Origin: Gammaproteobacteria bacterium
GTDB taxonomy: Bacteria; Pseudomonadota; Gammaproteobacteria; Acidiferrobacterales; SPGG2
Length of the DNA stretch: 59,593 bases
Assembly: GCA_029861845.1 (NCBI GenBank)
Contig: JAOTYM010000010.1
Location: 1-59,593 of the forward strand
Direction: 5' to 3'
Shown: positions 1 to 8,151 of the stretch, in pieces
How the letters are laid out: every line of letters starts with the position of its first letter
Position numbering within the stretch: position 1 is the stretch's first letter
The notes under the pieces: model-generated
Seen by the model: only the letters and a program-made list of their open reading frames with translations
Told to the model about the DNA's origin: nothing
The model's database searches: none
Program-made: the position numbers and the translations under genes

Positions 1-822
1 ATCATCGCAGTTGCTATCACCGGCTCCGTACCACGCAAGAAAGATAATCCGGCAGTACCCGTCACGCCGAGTGAGCAAATCGAATCAACCCATGAGGCGT
101 ATGAGGTAGGGGCGTCGCTGGTACATATACACGTTCGTAACCCTGACGAAACGCCCTCCTCTAAACCAGAGCTGTTTGCGCAAGTCCAGGACGGTGTTCG
201 TAAACATTGTCCGGGTATGATCATTCAATTTTCAACCGGCGGTCGTGGCCGCAGCGCGCGAGAAAGAGCCAGTGCACTCCAACTAAAACCGGACATGGCT
301 TCGCTCGCCACTGGTTCGGTAAATTTTCCGAACATGGTTTATGAGAATTCCCCTGAGCTAGTAAACGAACTTGCAAGCACCATGCGCGAGCATGGCATCA
401 AACCTGAGATCGAGGTGTTCGACCTTGCCATGCTCTACAACGCCAGAACGTTGTTGGACCGCGATTTGTTGACGTCACCGGTTCACGTGCAGTTCGTTAT
501 GGGTATCGCTAACGCATTGCCGGCCCGACGGCAGACACTTGAGTTTCTAGTCGCGGAGCTTGGGGAAATGTTGCCGGATGCCACCTGGACCGCGGCCGGC
601 ATCGGTCGTTGCCAATCTCAACTCAATCAATGGTCATTGGAATTGGGAGGCCATTTGCGCACAGGACTGGAAGACAATATTCGCTTAGCCCGCGATCGAC
701 TTGCGGCGAGCAATGCGGAACTAGTGACATTAGCGGCCGATCTATGCGGTAAGCACAATGCACATCCAGCGACACCGGCGCAAGCGCGCAAGCTACTGAA
801 CTTACCCGCGGCCGAGTCGTAG
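1..822 (+). CDS. BKACE-family beta-keto acid cleavage enzyme (3-keto-5-aminohexanoate cleavage enzyme-like), 5' end missing
   Basis: The frame is open from base 1, so the N-terminus lies outside the window. About 273 residues remain, close to the roughly 280-310 usual for the family. Family members condense a beta-keto acid with acetyl-CoA, releasing acetoacetate and a new CoA ester. Visible hallmarks are the N-terminal AITGS segment, the HIHVRNP motif whose two His bind Zn, FSTGG, and the C-terminal WSLELGGHLRTGLEDN segment. The BKACE family covers many substrates (keto-aminohexanoate, dehydrocarnitine, beta-ketoadipate and others), so the substrate is not fixed. The stop codon abuts the stop of the converging DUF3179 remnant. 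Family assignment is firm; the specific substrate is unknown. Confidence 0.9.
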   Translation: MIAVAITGSVPRKKDNPAVPVTPSEQIESTHEAYEVGASLVHIHVRNPDETPSSKPELFAQVQDGVRKHCPGMIIQFSTGGRGRSARERASALQLKPDMASLATGSVNFPNMVYENSPELVNELASTMREHGIKPEIEVFDLAMLYNARTLLDRDLLTSPVHVQFVMGIANALPARRQTLEFLVAELGEMLPDATWTAAGIGRCQSQLNQWSLELGGHLRTGLEDNIRLARDRLAASNAELVTLAADLCGKHNAHPATPAQARKLLNLPAAES

Positions 823-1131
823 TTATCGGACCAGGCGCGTATAGATGTAGGCTGAGTACCAACCGAACCAGAATGCACGCTGCGCCGGCAGACGATGTAA
901 AACGCGACCAGCGGACGCCTTCAGTTGCGGCTCGTCCAGACTCCAGCTAATGCGTTTCTCGTCGATTACGGTGCGATCGTGATCCCATGGCTTGAAGCTA
1001 ACCTCCTTTGCCTCGTAGGCGCGATTAGCGCCCGACGTGTCGGTGAGAACCACGAACCGAAGATCGCCGGCACGGTCGTGTGAATGGTGCTGGTTTCCTT
1101 GGGGGGTCAACACAGTCGATTCGTTAAGCAT
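823..1131 (-). pseudogene. DUF3179 C-terminal remnant
   Basis: A 102-residue minus-strand frame ends in LPAQRAFWFGWYSAYIYT, the characteristic C-terminal block of DUF3179 proteins. DUF3179 proteins normally run to 300 or more residues. The N-terminal three quarters are absent: upstream on this strand lie only about 95 bases before the divergent dehydrogenase start. The stop codon directly adjoins the stop of the BKACE gene. I read this as a 3' relic of a deleted gene rather than a functional small protein, because no ribosome-binding site is evident and the start is arbitrary. Confidence 0.6.
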
Positions 1132-1225
1132 TGACGCCAGCTTGGTACGCTGGTTCCGCTATAGACCTGTTTTAGTGACGTCGTTAGCAGTAGACTAACT
1201 GACCAGTACCAACGATGAAATCAGA

Positions 1226-2590
1226 ATGAATCTACATCGACTCCTAGTTGAGCGAGCACAAGCCAACCAACCGATTCGGGTGGGCATTATTGGTGCTGGT
1301 AAATTCGCGTCTATGTTTTTGACCCAAGCCCTACATACTCGCGGGGTCCACATCATGGCTGTGTGTGACATCGAGGTCGCACGTGCGCGGGCAACCTTAG
1401 ATCGCGTGGGCTGGCCACCTGAGCGAGCGGCTGCCGCATCGTTTGCGCGGGCGGTCAGAGATGGAACCACCTATGTTACCGATGATGCGGCCGGGCTAAT
1501 CGCCGCCGATCACATGGAGGTGGTGGTGGATTGCACCGGTGATCCCAGTGCGGGCATTCGGCATGCGCTTGCCTGCTTTGATGCCGGCCGTCACATTGTA
1601 ATGGTCAACGTCGAGGCCGATACACTGGCGGGACCACTATTAGCACAGCGCGCAGCCCAGGCTGGTGTCGTCTACTCATTGGCCTATGGCGATCAGCCTG
1701 CGTTGATCGCGGAAATGGTCGACTGGGCGCGAGCAACTGGTTTCAATGTCGTATGTGCCGGTAAGGGCACCAAGTACTTGCCGCAATACCACGCATCAAC
1801 GCCAGATACGGTTTGGCAGTACTATGGGCTCACACCCGAACAGGCAATGGCTGGTCATATGAACCCAAAGATGTTCAATTCGTTTCTCGATGGTACCAAG
1901 TCGGCCATCGAGATGGCGGCGGTTGCCAACGCTACCGGGCTAACGCCAGCCCCCGAAGGCCTGGCGTTCCCACCCTGTGGTGTAGATGCATTACCACAGG
2001 TATTGAAACCACACGATGCGGGTGGGCTACTGCACCATAAAGGAACGGTAGAGGTTGTGTCGTCACTCAATCGAGATGGTAGCAACGTCGAGCGCGATCT
2101 CCGCTGGGGTGTTTATGTCACCCTCGAAGCGCCGTCGGACTATGCAGCCAGCTGCTTTGGCGAGTATGGCGTGGTGACCGACGACAGTGGACATTACTCA
2201 GCGTTGTATCGCCCTTTTCACCTTATTGGCCTCGAACTTGGGATCAGTATCGCTTCGGTTGCGTTGCGCGGTGAGGCCACTGGTAGCGCACGAGGGTTTG
2301 TCGGCGATGTCGTCGCCATTGCCAAACGCGATCTGGCCGCTGGCGAGGTACTGGATGGAGAGGGTGGCTATACGGTGTGGGGAAAGCTGATGCCCGCTAA
2401 CGATTCACTCTCGATTGGTGGCTTACCTATTGGGCTTGCTCACAGCGTGACACTCGTAAACGCGCGCGCCGCCGGTGAAGCCATTCATTGGCAGGATGTG
2501 GAAATAGACCAATCATCAGAAGCGGTAAAGATTCGCCGAGAAATAGAAACATCTTTTCAGCCGCCACATAGTGCTAGCGCCACTGGTTAG
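1226..2590 (+). CDS. COG4091-type NAD(P)-dependent dehydrogenase (homoserine dehydrogenase-like) with C-terminal SAF domain
   Basis: The 454-residue protein has a Rossmann motif GIIGAGKFASMF near residue 20, the VDCTGDP segment, and a homoserine-dehydrogenase-like central part. A SAF domain at about residues 380-440 starts with AKRDLAAGEVLDGEGGYTVWGKL, where SAF domains carry their conserved Gly/Tyr/Leu pattern. This architecture is typical of COG4091, a poorly characterised dehydrogenase group often annotated as 'predicted homoserine dehydrogenase'. The next two genes are hydroxypyruvate isomerase and tartronate-semialdehyde reductase. I therefore infer that it oxidises a small hydroxy acid or polyol-derived acid to a 2-oxo acid fed to them. 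True homoserine dehydrogenase activity is unlikely here. The ATG at 1226 gives the expected N-terminus. No strong SD is visible. Confidence 0.82.
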   Translation: MNLHRLLVERAQANQPIRVGIIGAGKFASMFLTQALHTRGVHIMAVCDIEVARARATLDRVGWPPERAAAASFARAVRDGTTYVTDDAAGLIAADHMEVVVDCTGDPSAGIRHALACFDAGRHIVMVNVEADTLAGPLLAQRAAQAGVVYSLAYGDQPALIAEMVDWARATGFNVVCAGKGTKYLPQYHASTPDTVWQYYGLTPEQAMAGHMNPKMFNSFLDGTKSAIEMAAVANATGLTPAPEGLAFPPCGVDALPQVLKPHDAGGLLHHKGTVEVVSSLNRDGSNVERDLRWGVYVTLEAPSDYAASCFGEYGVVTDDSGHYSALYRPFHLIGLELGISIASVALRGEATGSARGFVGDVVAIAKRDLAAGEVLDGEGGYTVWGKLMPANDSLSIGGLPIGLAHSVTLVNARAAGEAIHWQDVEIDQSSEAVKIRREIETSFQPPHSASATG

Positions 2591-2594
2591 AGAC

Positions 2595-3371
2595 ATGCCG
2601 AAGTTTGCCGCTAATTTGACGATGTTGTTCAATGAACTTGATTTTCTCGATCGATTCGAGGCGGCGGCGCGGGTTGGCTTCAAGGGCGTCGAATATTTGT
2701 TCCCCTATGATTATGAGGCGGCTGTCCTAAGTGAGCACTTACAACAGCACAACTTAGCGCAGGTATTACATAACCTACCCGCTGGCGATTGGAGTGTCGG
2801 CGATCGCGGTATCGGCTGCCATCCCGACCGCGTGACCGAGTTTCAAGACGGGGTTGGGATGGCCATCGACTACGCCACCGCCCTCGGGTGCAAACAAGTA
2901 AATTGTCTTGCAGGTATCGCGCCAGCCGGTGTACCAACCGATAAGCTACATGAGACACTGGTAACCAATCTCAAATTTGCGACAGAAAAGTTAGGCGACG
3001 TTGGTGTCGCCTTGCTGATAGAACCGATCAACACCATCGACATCCCTGGCTTCTTTCTGTGTCATTCCGAACAGGCGCTTAAGATTATTGACGAGGTCGG
3101 ATCGAAAAACCTTCAGCTGCAATACGACATTTATCACATGCAAATCATGGAAGGTGATCTAGCGCGAACACTTGAAGCCAATATCGATGTCATCAGACAC
3201 ATTCAGCTCGCCGACAACCCAGGTCGCCATGAACCAGGAACTGGTGAGATCAACTATGACTTCATCTTTGAGCACTTGGACAGCATCGGTTATCAAGATT
3301 GGATAGGATGCGAGTATAAGCCAGTCTCATCTACCGAAGCAGGATTGGATTGGGTGCGTCCGTATCTCTAG
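2595..3371 (+). CDS. hyi: hydroxypyruvate isomerase / 2-oxo-tetronate isomerase family (AP endonuclease-2-like TIM barrel)
   Basis: About 258 residues, the normal Hyi/OtnI length. I start it at the ATG at 2595, giving MPKFAANLTMLFNELDFLDRF, the canonical N-terminus. A start further upstream would overlap the previous gene. Conserved features are VEYLFPYDY, the metal-site segment LLIEPINTIDIPG with its catalytic Glu, YDIYHMQIMEGD with Asp/His ligands, and HIQLADNPGRHEPGTGEI with the second Glu. Hyi interconverts hydroxypyruvate and tartronate semialdehyde; OtnI acts on 2-oxo-tetronate. Both chemistries are compatible with the downstream reductase. The gene lies 4 bases after the dehydrogenase stop and is presumably in one operon with it. 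Confidence 0.9.
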   Translation: MPKFAANLTMLFNELDFLDRFEAAARVGFKGVEYLFPYDYEAAVLSEHLQQHNLAQVLHNLPAGDWSVGDRGIGCHPDRVTEFQDGVGMAIDYATALGCKQVNCLAGIAPAGVPTDKLHETLVTNLKFATEKLGDVGVALLIEPINTIDIPGFFLCHSEQALKIIDEVGSKNLQLQYDIYHMQIMEGDLARTLEANIDVIRHIQLADNPGRHEPGTGEINYDFIFEHLDSIGYQDWIGCEYKPVSSTEAGLDWVRPYL

Positions 3372-3400
3372 ATATCAATCACTAGGAGGGACTTATCATC

Positions 3401-4294
3401 ATGAGCAAGATTGGTTTCATTGGTGTCGGCATTATGGGTCGCCCGATGGCAGGTCATTTACAGGCGGCCGGACACGAACTCTTTCTGGTCAAACATCGTT
3501 CGCCATTGCCGCAAGAATTGTTGGATGGCGGCGCGGTAGAGTGTGGCAGCGGCAAAGAGGTGGCACAACAAGCCGAAATCATCATTACCATGGTGCCGGA
3601 CACGCCTGATGTAGAACAAGCATTATTTGGTTCTGACGGGGTCGCGGCTGGGTTGAGTGCCGGTAAGACCGTCGTCGATATGAGTTCTATCTCACCGATA
3701 GAGACCAAGAAATTCGCGTCTCGCATCAACGAGCTGGGTTGCGATTACTTGGATGCACCGGTATCGGGCGGCGAAGTTGGCGCCAAGAATGCGGCGTTGA
3801 CGATTATGGTCGGCGGGCCACAGGCGGTGTTCGACCGAGTCAAATCACTGTTCGAGCTCATGGGAAAAAACATAACGTTGGTCGGTGAAAACGGTGCCGG
3901 TCAAACTTGTAAGGTCTCCAATCAAATCGTCGTTGCCTTGACCATCGAAGCAATCAGCGAAGCACTGGTGTTTGCATCAAAGGCCGGGGTCGATCCGGCC
4001 CGTGTCCGTGAGGCACTCATGGGTGGCTTCGCGGGATCGCGCATTCTAGAAGTGCATGGTGAACGCATGATCAAGCGGACGTTTGATCCGGGCTTCCGTA
4101 TCGAACTCCACCAGAAGGACCTCAATCTGGCCCTCGAAGGCGCGCGCGCTTTGAATATGACCCTGCCCAATACCGCCAAGACACAAGAGCTGTTTAATGA
4201 CTGTGCCGACAGGGGTTGGGCGGCCAAGGACCATTCTGCCCTAGTGCGGGCGATTGAGTCACTCGCCGATCACGAAATCGGTCAATCGCCATAG
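3401..4294 (+). CDS. garR: 2-hydroxy-3-oxopropionate (tartronate semialdehyde) reductase family, copy 1
   Basis: The 297-residue beta-hydroxyacid dehydrogenase has the Rossmann motif GFIGVGIMGRPM at its N-terminus, the substrate-loop DAPVSGGEVGA near 120-130, and the Lys-containing GAGQTCKVSNQ near residue 170. It reduces tartronate semialdehyde to D-glycerate with NAD(P)H. A strong SD (aggaggg, 3384-3390) precedes the ATG. It closes the three-gene set with the COG4091 dehydrogenase and Hyi, so the set would deliver glycerate to lower glycolysis. A second paralogue sits at 12973-13848. The family also includes 3-hydroxyisobutyrate dehydrogenases, but the neighbours favour GarR. Confidence 0.9.
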   Translation: MSKIGFIGVGIMGRPMAGHLQAAGHELFLVKHRSPLPQELLDGGAVECGSGKEVAQQAEIIITMVPDTPDVEQALFGSDGVAAGLSAGKTVVDMSSISPIETKKFASRINELGCDYLDAPVSGGEVGAKNAALTIMVGGPQAVFDRVKSLFELMGKNITLVGENGAGQTCKVSNQIVVALTIEAISEALVFASKAGVDPARVREALMGGFAGSRILEVHGERMIKRTFDPGFRIELHQKDLNLALEGARALNMTLPNTAKTQELFNDCADRGWAAKDHSALVRAIESLADHEIGQSP

Positions 4295-4435
4295 AATTTT
4301 ATTCTATATCGTTAGAACCGAATGTTATTTGGGCAGCAATCCTAGCGTTTTAGTACCTATGCCACATCGATCATATTGAAATTTCGGTCGATGGGCCGCA
4401 TTGCACCTGTTTCACGACGCTGATAGGATTGCCGC

Positions 4436-4561
4436 ATGATTCTCGTCCGAACCAACGCTATTTGGATGTGCGACGCGATGTGTTGTCCCTGCGCGTGTAG
4501 CCAGGGGAATGCTCGCGGACGTGGTGTTGGTTTGAGCGAACAAAGTCTTACTACTCCCTAA
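4436..4561 (+). CDS. Cys-rich 41-residue peptide (candidate leader peptide or peptide substrate)
   Basis: The frame starts at an ATG with an AGGA box about seven bases upstream and ends with TAA at 4559-4561. Five Cys occur within ten residues (MCDAMCCPCAC, residues 11-21), followed by a Gly/Arg-rich tail. I recognise no family. It lies 98 bases upstream of an ATP-grasp ligase. Two readings fit: a regulatory leader whose Cys codons sense cysteinyl-tRNA, or a ribosomal precursor peptide modified by the ATP-grasp enzyme. In favour of a leader, the 5' arm of a long hairpin begins at 4504, only six bases after the last Cys codon. Whether it is translated is unknown. Confidence 0.35.
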   Translation: MILVRTNAIWMCDAMCCPCACSQGNARGRGVGLSEQSLTTP

Positions 4562-4587
4562 CTCTCTCCACTCCCGCGGCATTCCCC
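4504..4587 (+). promoter_or_regulatory. long imperfect hairpin spanning the end of the Cys-rich frame
   Basis: GGGGAATGC (4504-4512) pairs perfectly with GCATTCCCC (4579-4587). Inside it, GCGG (4515-4518) pairs with CCGC (4574-4577). This gives 13 base pairs with a small internal loop closing about 55 bases. The 5' arm is coding sequence of the Cys-rich peptide, and the 3' arm lies past its stop codon. A ribosome paused on the Cys codons would cover or sit against the 5' arm. Confidence 0.4.
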
Positions 4588-4595
4588 AAAGCCTC

Positions 4596-4610
4596 CTGTC
4601 CCGAGGACAG
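4596..4610 (+). promoter_or_regulatory. short hairpin CTGTCC-CGA-GGACAG
   Basis: A perfect 6-bp stem with a three-base loop lies 50 bases before the ATP-grasp start. No U-tract follows. It could be an alternative partner of the larger hairpin or a stability element; its function is not shown by sequence. Confidence 0.3.
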
Positions 4611-4659
4611 AACGTTGCATAGTTGCCTGTAAACAATAGACCCAAGGAATAAGACTTAA

Positions 4660-5625
4660 ATGTCACAGATCTACATAATTCACGAAAACGATGAATGGAC
4701 CGCGCCGCTACGCGTGCAGCTCAATCATTTAGGGCTTCCATTCCAGGAATGGTTTTTGGACGATGGACACCTAGATTTGTCGAACGCACCCCCGGCGGGC
4801 GTTTTCTATAATCGCATGAGCGCCTCGTCACATACACGCGGTCACCGTTACGCGCCGGAATACGCAGCCGTCGTATTGGCTTGGCTAGAAGGCCATGGCC
4901 GACGAGTGGTCAATTCGAGTCGCGCCTTACAACTCGAGATCAGTAAAGTTGCGCAATATGCAGCGCTCGAAGCGCATGGGATCCGTACACCACACACGGT
5001 GGCGGCCATTGGTAGTAAGGCAATTATCGATGCAGCGCAGGCTTTCAATGATTCCTTTATCACCAAACACAACCGTGCCGGCAAAGGACTGGGGGTTAGG
5101 CTTTTCAAGAACACCGAAGCGCTTAAAGAATATGTGCACGGTGATGATTTCGAGGTGCCGATCGAGGGTATCACGCTTGTACAACAGTACATAGAGTCGC
5201 CGGAATCGTTTATCACGCGCTGTGAATTTGTTGGTGGCAAGTTTCTCTACGCGGTGCGCGTCGATACATCGGAGGGCTTCGAACTATGCCCGGCTGACGA
5301 GTGCCAGGTCGACGACGCCTATTGCCCGACGACCGAGATCAGCAAGTCGAAGTTCGAGATCATCACGGGTTTCACGCACCCCATCATCGAGCGCTACGAG
5401 CGTTTCCTCAAGGCCAATGGCATCGACATCGCCGGAATTGAGTTTGTCATCGATCGTCATGACAACATTTTTACATACGATATCAATACCAACACAAACT
5501 ACAATGCCAAAGCAGAAACCAAGGCAATGGTCCCGGGGATGTACGCGGTAGCAGCCTACCTCGGTAGTGAGCTGGGGCGTTACAGTGCGGCCAGGGGGGA
5601 AAAGCTGGAAGTTGCCACCGCTTAA
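4660..5625 (+). CDS. ATP-grasp ligase, RimK-like
   Basis: The 321-residue protein has an ATP-grasp fold. SFITKHNRAGKGLGVRLF (about 128-145) is the glycine-rich ATP-binding loop with its Lys. TLVQQYIESPESFITRCEFV is the hinge segment. EFVIDRHDNIFTYDINTNTNYN near 260-280 provides the Asp/Asn residues that bind Mg-ATP. Such enzymes join a carboxylate to an amine or thiol through an acyl phosphate; RimK relatives add Glu to peptides or small acids. No acceptor-specific partner is recognisable nearby except the Cys-rich 41-residue frame upstream. The N-terminal 100 residues (IIHENDEWTAPL, YNRMSASSHTRGH) are typical of the 'alpha-L-glutamate ligase' group. The substrate is unknown. Confidence 0.8.
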   Translation: MSQIYIIHENDEWTAPLRVQLNHLGLPFQEWFLDDGHLDLSNAPPAGVFYNRMSASSHTRGHRYAPEYAAVVLAWLEGHGRRVVNSSRALQLEISKVAQYAALEAHGIRTPHTVAAIGSKAIIDAAQAFNDSFITKHNRAGKGLGVRLFKNTEALKEYVHGDDFEVPIEGITLVQQYIESPESFITRCEFVGGKFLYAVRVDTSEGFELCPADECQVDDAYCPTTEISKSKFEIITGFTHPIIERYERFLKANGIDIAGIEFVIDRHDNIFTYDINTNTNYNAKAETKAMVPGMYAVAAYLGSELGRYSAARGEKLEVATA

Positions 5626-5925
5626 GCAGGCGACGATTCGACGAGCACATCGATGCGTTGAACCATATTGTTACCCATGCCCTGAAAATTCCAGGGCTGG
5701 ACATTACCCTCGGCGTCGGTGGCACCTACACACAGCACATGTCGATTGGCCAGACAGTCAAAAACGAATGTCTGGGGCAATTATCAACGCATGCGCTGAC
5801 CAAAGGGTGTTTGTCCCCTGCACACCCGTTCGGCGAAGCTCCTGACCCATGCCGCCGTCCAGGAGCATGACACCCTGAGACAATGAAACTTCTGGTATTG
5901 TCGCCACCAAGAATACGTCTTTGAT
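5626..5925. other. convergent intergenic region with two inverted repeats
   Basis: This is the 300-base gap between the converging ATP-grasp and aceK genes. It contains GCCCTG-N7-CAGGGC (5679-5684/5692-5697) and GGGTGT-N11-ACACCC (5805-5810/5822-5827), either of which could end transcription, although neither has a clear T-run. A plus-strand frame without stops runs from about 5628 to 5870 (TTG codon at 5658). Its translation around IPGLDITLGVGGTYTQHM looks protein-like, but I cannot match it to a family. Confidence 0.3.
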
Positions 5926-7740
5926 TTATCGCAGCAGCTTTCGACTTTCTGGATACACACGCAGGCTGGGCACCCTTCCCGCCCACAAATCATTCTGGAT
6001 GCGCTCCCAATACTCAGTCGTCAAGAGATCGCCATGGACTTCACGAAAAAGCTCGACCAGCGATCTATTCGGGATTCTCAGGCCTGCTTCGATTTCCTCC
6101 GGTAGGAAAACGACACCATCTTCGAAATACCAATCTGGCGTATCCTCTTCACCGTAGACAACATCTTTGTTCGTTCTGATCTTAACACCGGTAAACGGCT
6201 CCAATGCATCATAGTCATACAGAAACACCTTCAACATCCGGCTGACGCCATAATTTCTAGCGTCGAGATCCTTGTTGAAAATGTTGGCTGCCGCATTGTT
6301 CTTAATACAATAGCCCAGATTCACAATCGCAATCTCTGCGTCCGTTGGCGAAGCAGTTTCTAGAAAGACCGGCAAAGGTGTCATTCTGCGCTGGACGATT
6401 AGGTACTTAAAAACTACGGCGTCGCCTTGTAAGGAAATACTTTTGCTAGCTTCCCGCAGAAGCTCTTCGAGTAGCTCCGGATCGAACCAAGCTTCGTCAA
6501 GCTTGAGATTGTAGTAGATAATATTGTCCAACATGCTACCGGTGCGGTTGATTTCATGGACTCTGCCATATTTTGTCAGTACAGAGTCTATGCCTTCGAA
6601 CTCCCCCCACTTGTAACCGGCGGTGGGTTTATCGCGAATTATCTTAAGGTTATACGCAGAGCTAGGGGCCGAAAATCCAATTGCGACCGTGCCTCGAAAA
6701 CCGATAGCCGTTTCCAAAACCTCGTTTGTCCTAGCCAACTCGTCTTGCAGCTCACTCATTACAGCAACTTTGCCAACGTGGTTGAAACCGATCGTTGAAT
6801 AATGCAGTCCCGACGGCCGTTTGGGCATGATGCTATGAAGGAAAGTCGTCAGTTCATGGTAGTAGGGATTGGTCACGTTAAAGTTCGCGAGCGTCGAGCT
6901 AAAAAGATTGTGGGCATCCGCCTCGGTATTCAGAACCGCATCGACGTAGATACCACTGTCATCGTTTAACAGCGCGATGATAAGCGGAACGAGATTCCCC
7001 CGTTCCAAAACTATGCGTCCTACGATATATACACCGCGATTTCGATAGAAACCGGCATCTATCGCCTCGATTTTTTGGATAGCTTGAACTTGATCACGCC
7101 GACTGAGCACATAATTGAGCCGTTCTGCAACCAATGTGGCATCTCTGGCGAGATTTCCATACGGTGTCGAGAATTTGGGGAGCTTCAAGATTTCGGCAAT
7201 CGTCTCCACGCTTGCTTGCTCACCACCTGGAAAACTACGGTAAACAATGGTGGACAGGTCAGCGGCCGTATCGCTCGAGGCGCTAAAGGCGTATTCAACC
7301 GGTTTCCATTCGCCTTGGTTAATTTTTCGCCGTACCGAATGGATATATGCAAATGCCAAATCCGCTTCATAGCGACCCTCAATAAGTGACAGGTAGCAGG
7401 TTTGCACCTTATCCCAGAGATGCTCGTTCTCAGCAACCAGCGGAAAGGCTTCCTTTAACTCGAGACCAAGATCACGGATGCTTATGCTGTACATGGAAAG
7501 TCTTTTCTTGCTTAGCGCGAGCGAGGTTCTTGGGTCTTGCTGTTCAAACGCCTGCTTGGCTAAATCGGGAATATGTCGAGATTCAGAATAATAGGTCTCG
7601 AACTCCTGCAATATCCATCTCGCAGTCAGCTCGATCTTCTCGGATTCCGATTTCGTACGTGAGATCAAGATTGCGTGCCCGACTTTATCGGTTGCCGAAT
7701 CTTTCTGTAATGAGGATCGCTCGGTCATTGCGTGTGTCAA
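5926..7740 (-). CDS. aceK: isocitrate dehydrogenase kinase/phosphatase
   Basis: The 604-residue protein is slightly longer than the 578-residue E. coli enzyme. AceK phosphorylates and dephosphorylates isocitrate dehydrogenase, diverting isocitrate into the glyoxylate bypass during growth on C2 compounds. Recognisable blocks are FYRNRGVYIVGRIV, NLKIIRDKP with the ATP-binding Lys, YLIVQRRMTPLPVFLE, AAANIFNKDLDARNYGVSR and the metal-binding VFLYDYDALEPF. The N-terminus is divergent, with a charged 25-residue extension before the conserved part. aceA and aceB, usual neighbours in enterobacteria, are not in this window. The gene fits the strong glyoxylate theme of the surrounding genes. Confidence 0.92.
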   Translation of the reverse strand: MTHAMTERSSLQKDSATDKVGHAILISRTKSESEKIELTARWILQEFETYYSESRHIPDLAKQAFEQQDPRTSLALSKKRLSMYSISIRDLGLELKEAFPLVAENEHLWDKVQTCYLSLIEGRYEADLAFAYIHSVRRKINQGEWKPVEYAFSASSDTAADLSTIVYRSFPGGEQASVETIAEILKLPKFSTPYGNLARDATLVAERLNYVLSRRDQVQAIQKIEAIDAGFYRNRGVYIVGRIVLERGNLVPLIIALLNDDSGIYVDAVLNTEADAHNLFSSTLANFNVTNPYYHELTTFLHSIMPKRPSGLHYSTIGFNHVGKVAVMSELQDELARTNEVLETAIGFRGTVAIGFSAPSSAYNLKIIRDKPTAGYKWGEFEGIDSVLTKYGRVHEINRTGSMLDNIIYYNLKLDEAWFDPELLEELLREASKSISLQGDAVVFKYLIVQRRMTPLPVFLETASPTDAEIAIVNLGYCIKNNAAANIFNKDLDARNYGVSRMLKVFLYDYDALEPFTGVKIRTNKDVVYGEEDTPDWYFEDGVVFLPEEIEAGLRIPNRSLVELFREVHGDLLTTEYWERIQNDLWAGRVPSLRVYPESRKLLR

Positions 7741-7749
7741 TCTATGGCG

Positions 7750-8145
7750 TTAGCGGTTTTCTAAATACTGTCGCCAGGGCGTCCAATAGTACTTCTCCCA
7801 ACCTTTGCTTACGCCGTCAAGATCATGGTCCGGGACATCTAGGTGTACGAGATCAATGCGTCCTTGTCTGTTCTCCGGTATAAACGTCAAGATTAGAGTG
7901 GAATCAGGGTCATCGACTTTAAATTCGGTTGATCGCCATGACTGCACGATAAGCCTTGGGCTAATCACCGCCAACATGGCCCCCGTCAACACGCCGCCAA
8001 AGGCTCGAAACTCATCACCTGCTTCGGTCCCGATAGCAACTGCCGCGCCTGTAATCGCGCCGTGCTCAGCCGGGTCGAGATAGGCATCAAACAGTGCATC
8101 GGCTGTCGCTGGTAACACTACGCTTTGTCGGATTACGCTTCGCAT
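7750..8145 (-). CDS. SRPBCC/AHSA1-family protein
   Basis: This 131-residue protein has the helix-grip fold pattern of Activator-of-Hsp90-like START-related proteins. It begins IRQSVVLPATADALFDAYLDP, has a central VISPRLIVQSWRST strand and a C-terminal GWEKYYWTPWRQYLEN helix typical of the family. These proteins bind hydrophobic ligands; their specific roles are rarely known. It lies nine bases upstream of aceK on the same strand and may be co-transcribed. The gene upstream on this strand is a remnant. Confidence 0.8.
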   Translation of the reverse strand: MRSVIRQSVVLPATADALFDAYLDPAEHGAITGAAVAIGTEAGDEFRAFGGVLTGAMLAVISPRLIVQSWRSTEFKVDDPDSTLILTFIPENRQGRIDLVHLDVPDHDLDGVSKGWEKYYWTPWRQYLENR

Positions 8146-8151
8146 CCCAAG

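Larger units (their letters stand above)
4295..4659 (+). promoter_or_regulatory. structured leader region upstream of the ATP-grasp gene
   Basis: This 365-base gap after garR holds three things. There is an AT-rich stretch at about 4295-4380. A 41-codon Cys-rich reading frame runs 4436-4561. Two inverted repeats follow (4504-4587 and 4596-4610). The arrangement resembles a leader-peptide attenuation region for the ATP-grasp gene at 4660, but no U-run follows either hairpin, so a classical Rho-independent attenuator is not evident. Confidence 0.4.

Noticed and set aside
2571-2594. Upstream start for the hydroxypyruvate isomerase
   Set aside because: It would overlap the previous gene, while the ATG at 2595 gives the family-typical N-terminus.
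4412-4666. Minus-strand 84-residue frame opposite the leader region
   Set aside because: No SD, unlike any family, lies opposite the structured leader and overlaps the start of the ligase gene; best seen as a chance frame.
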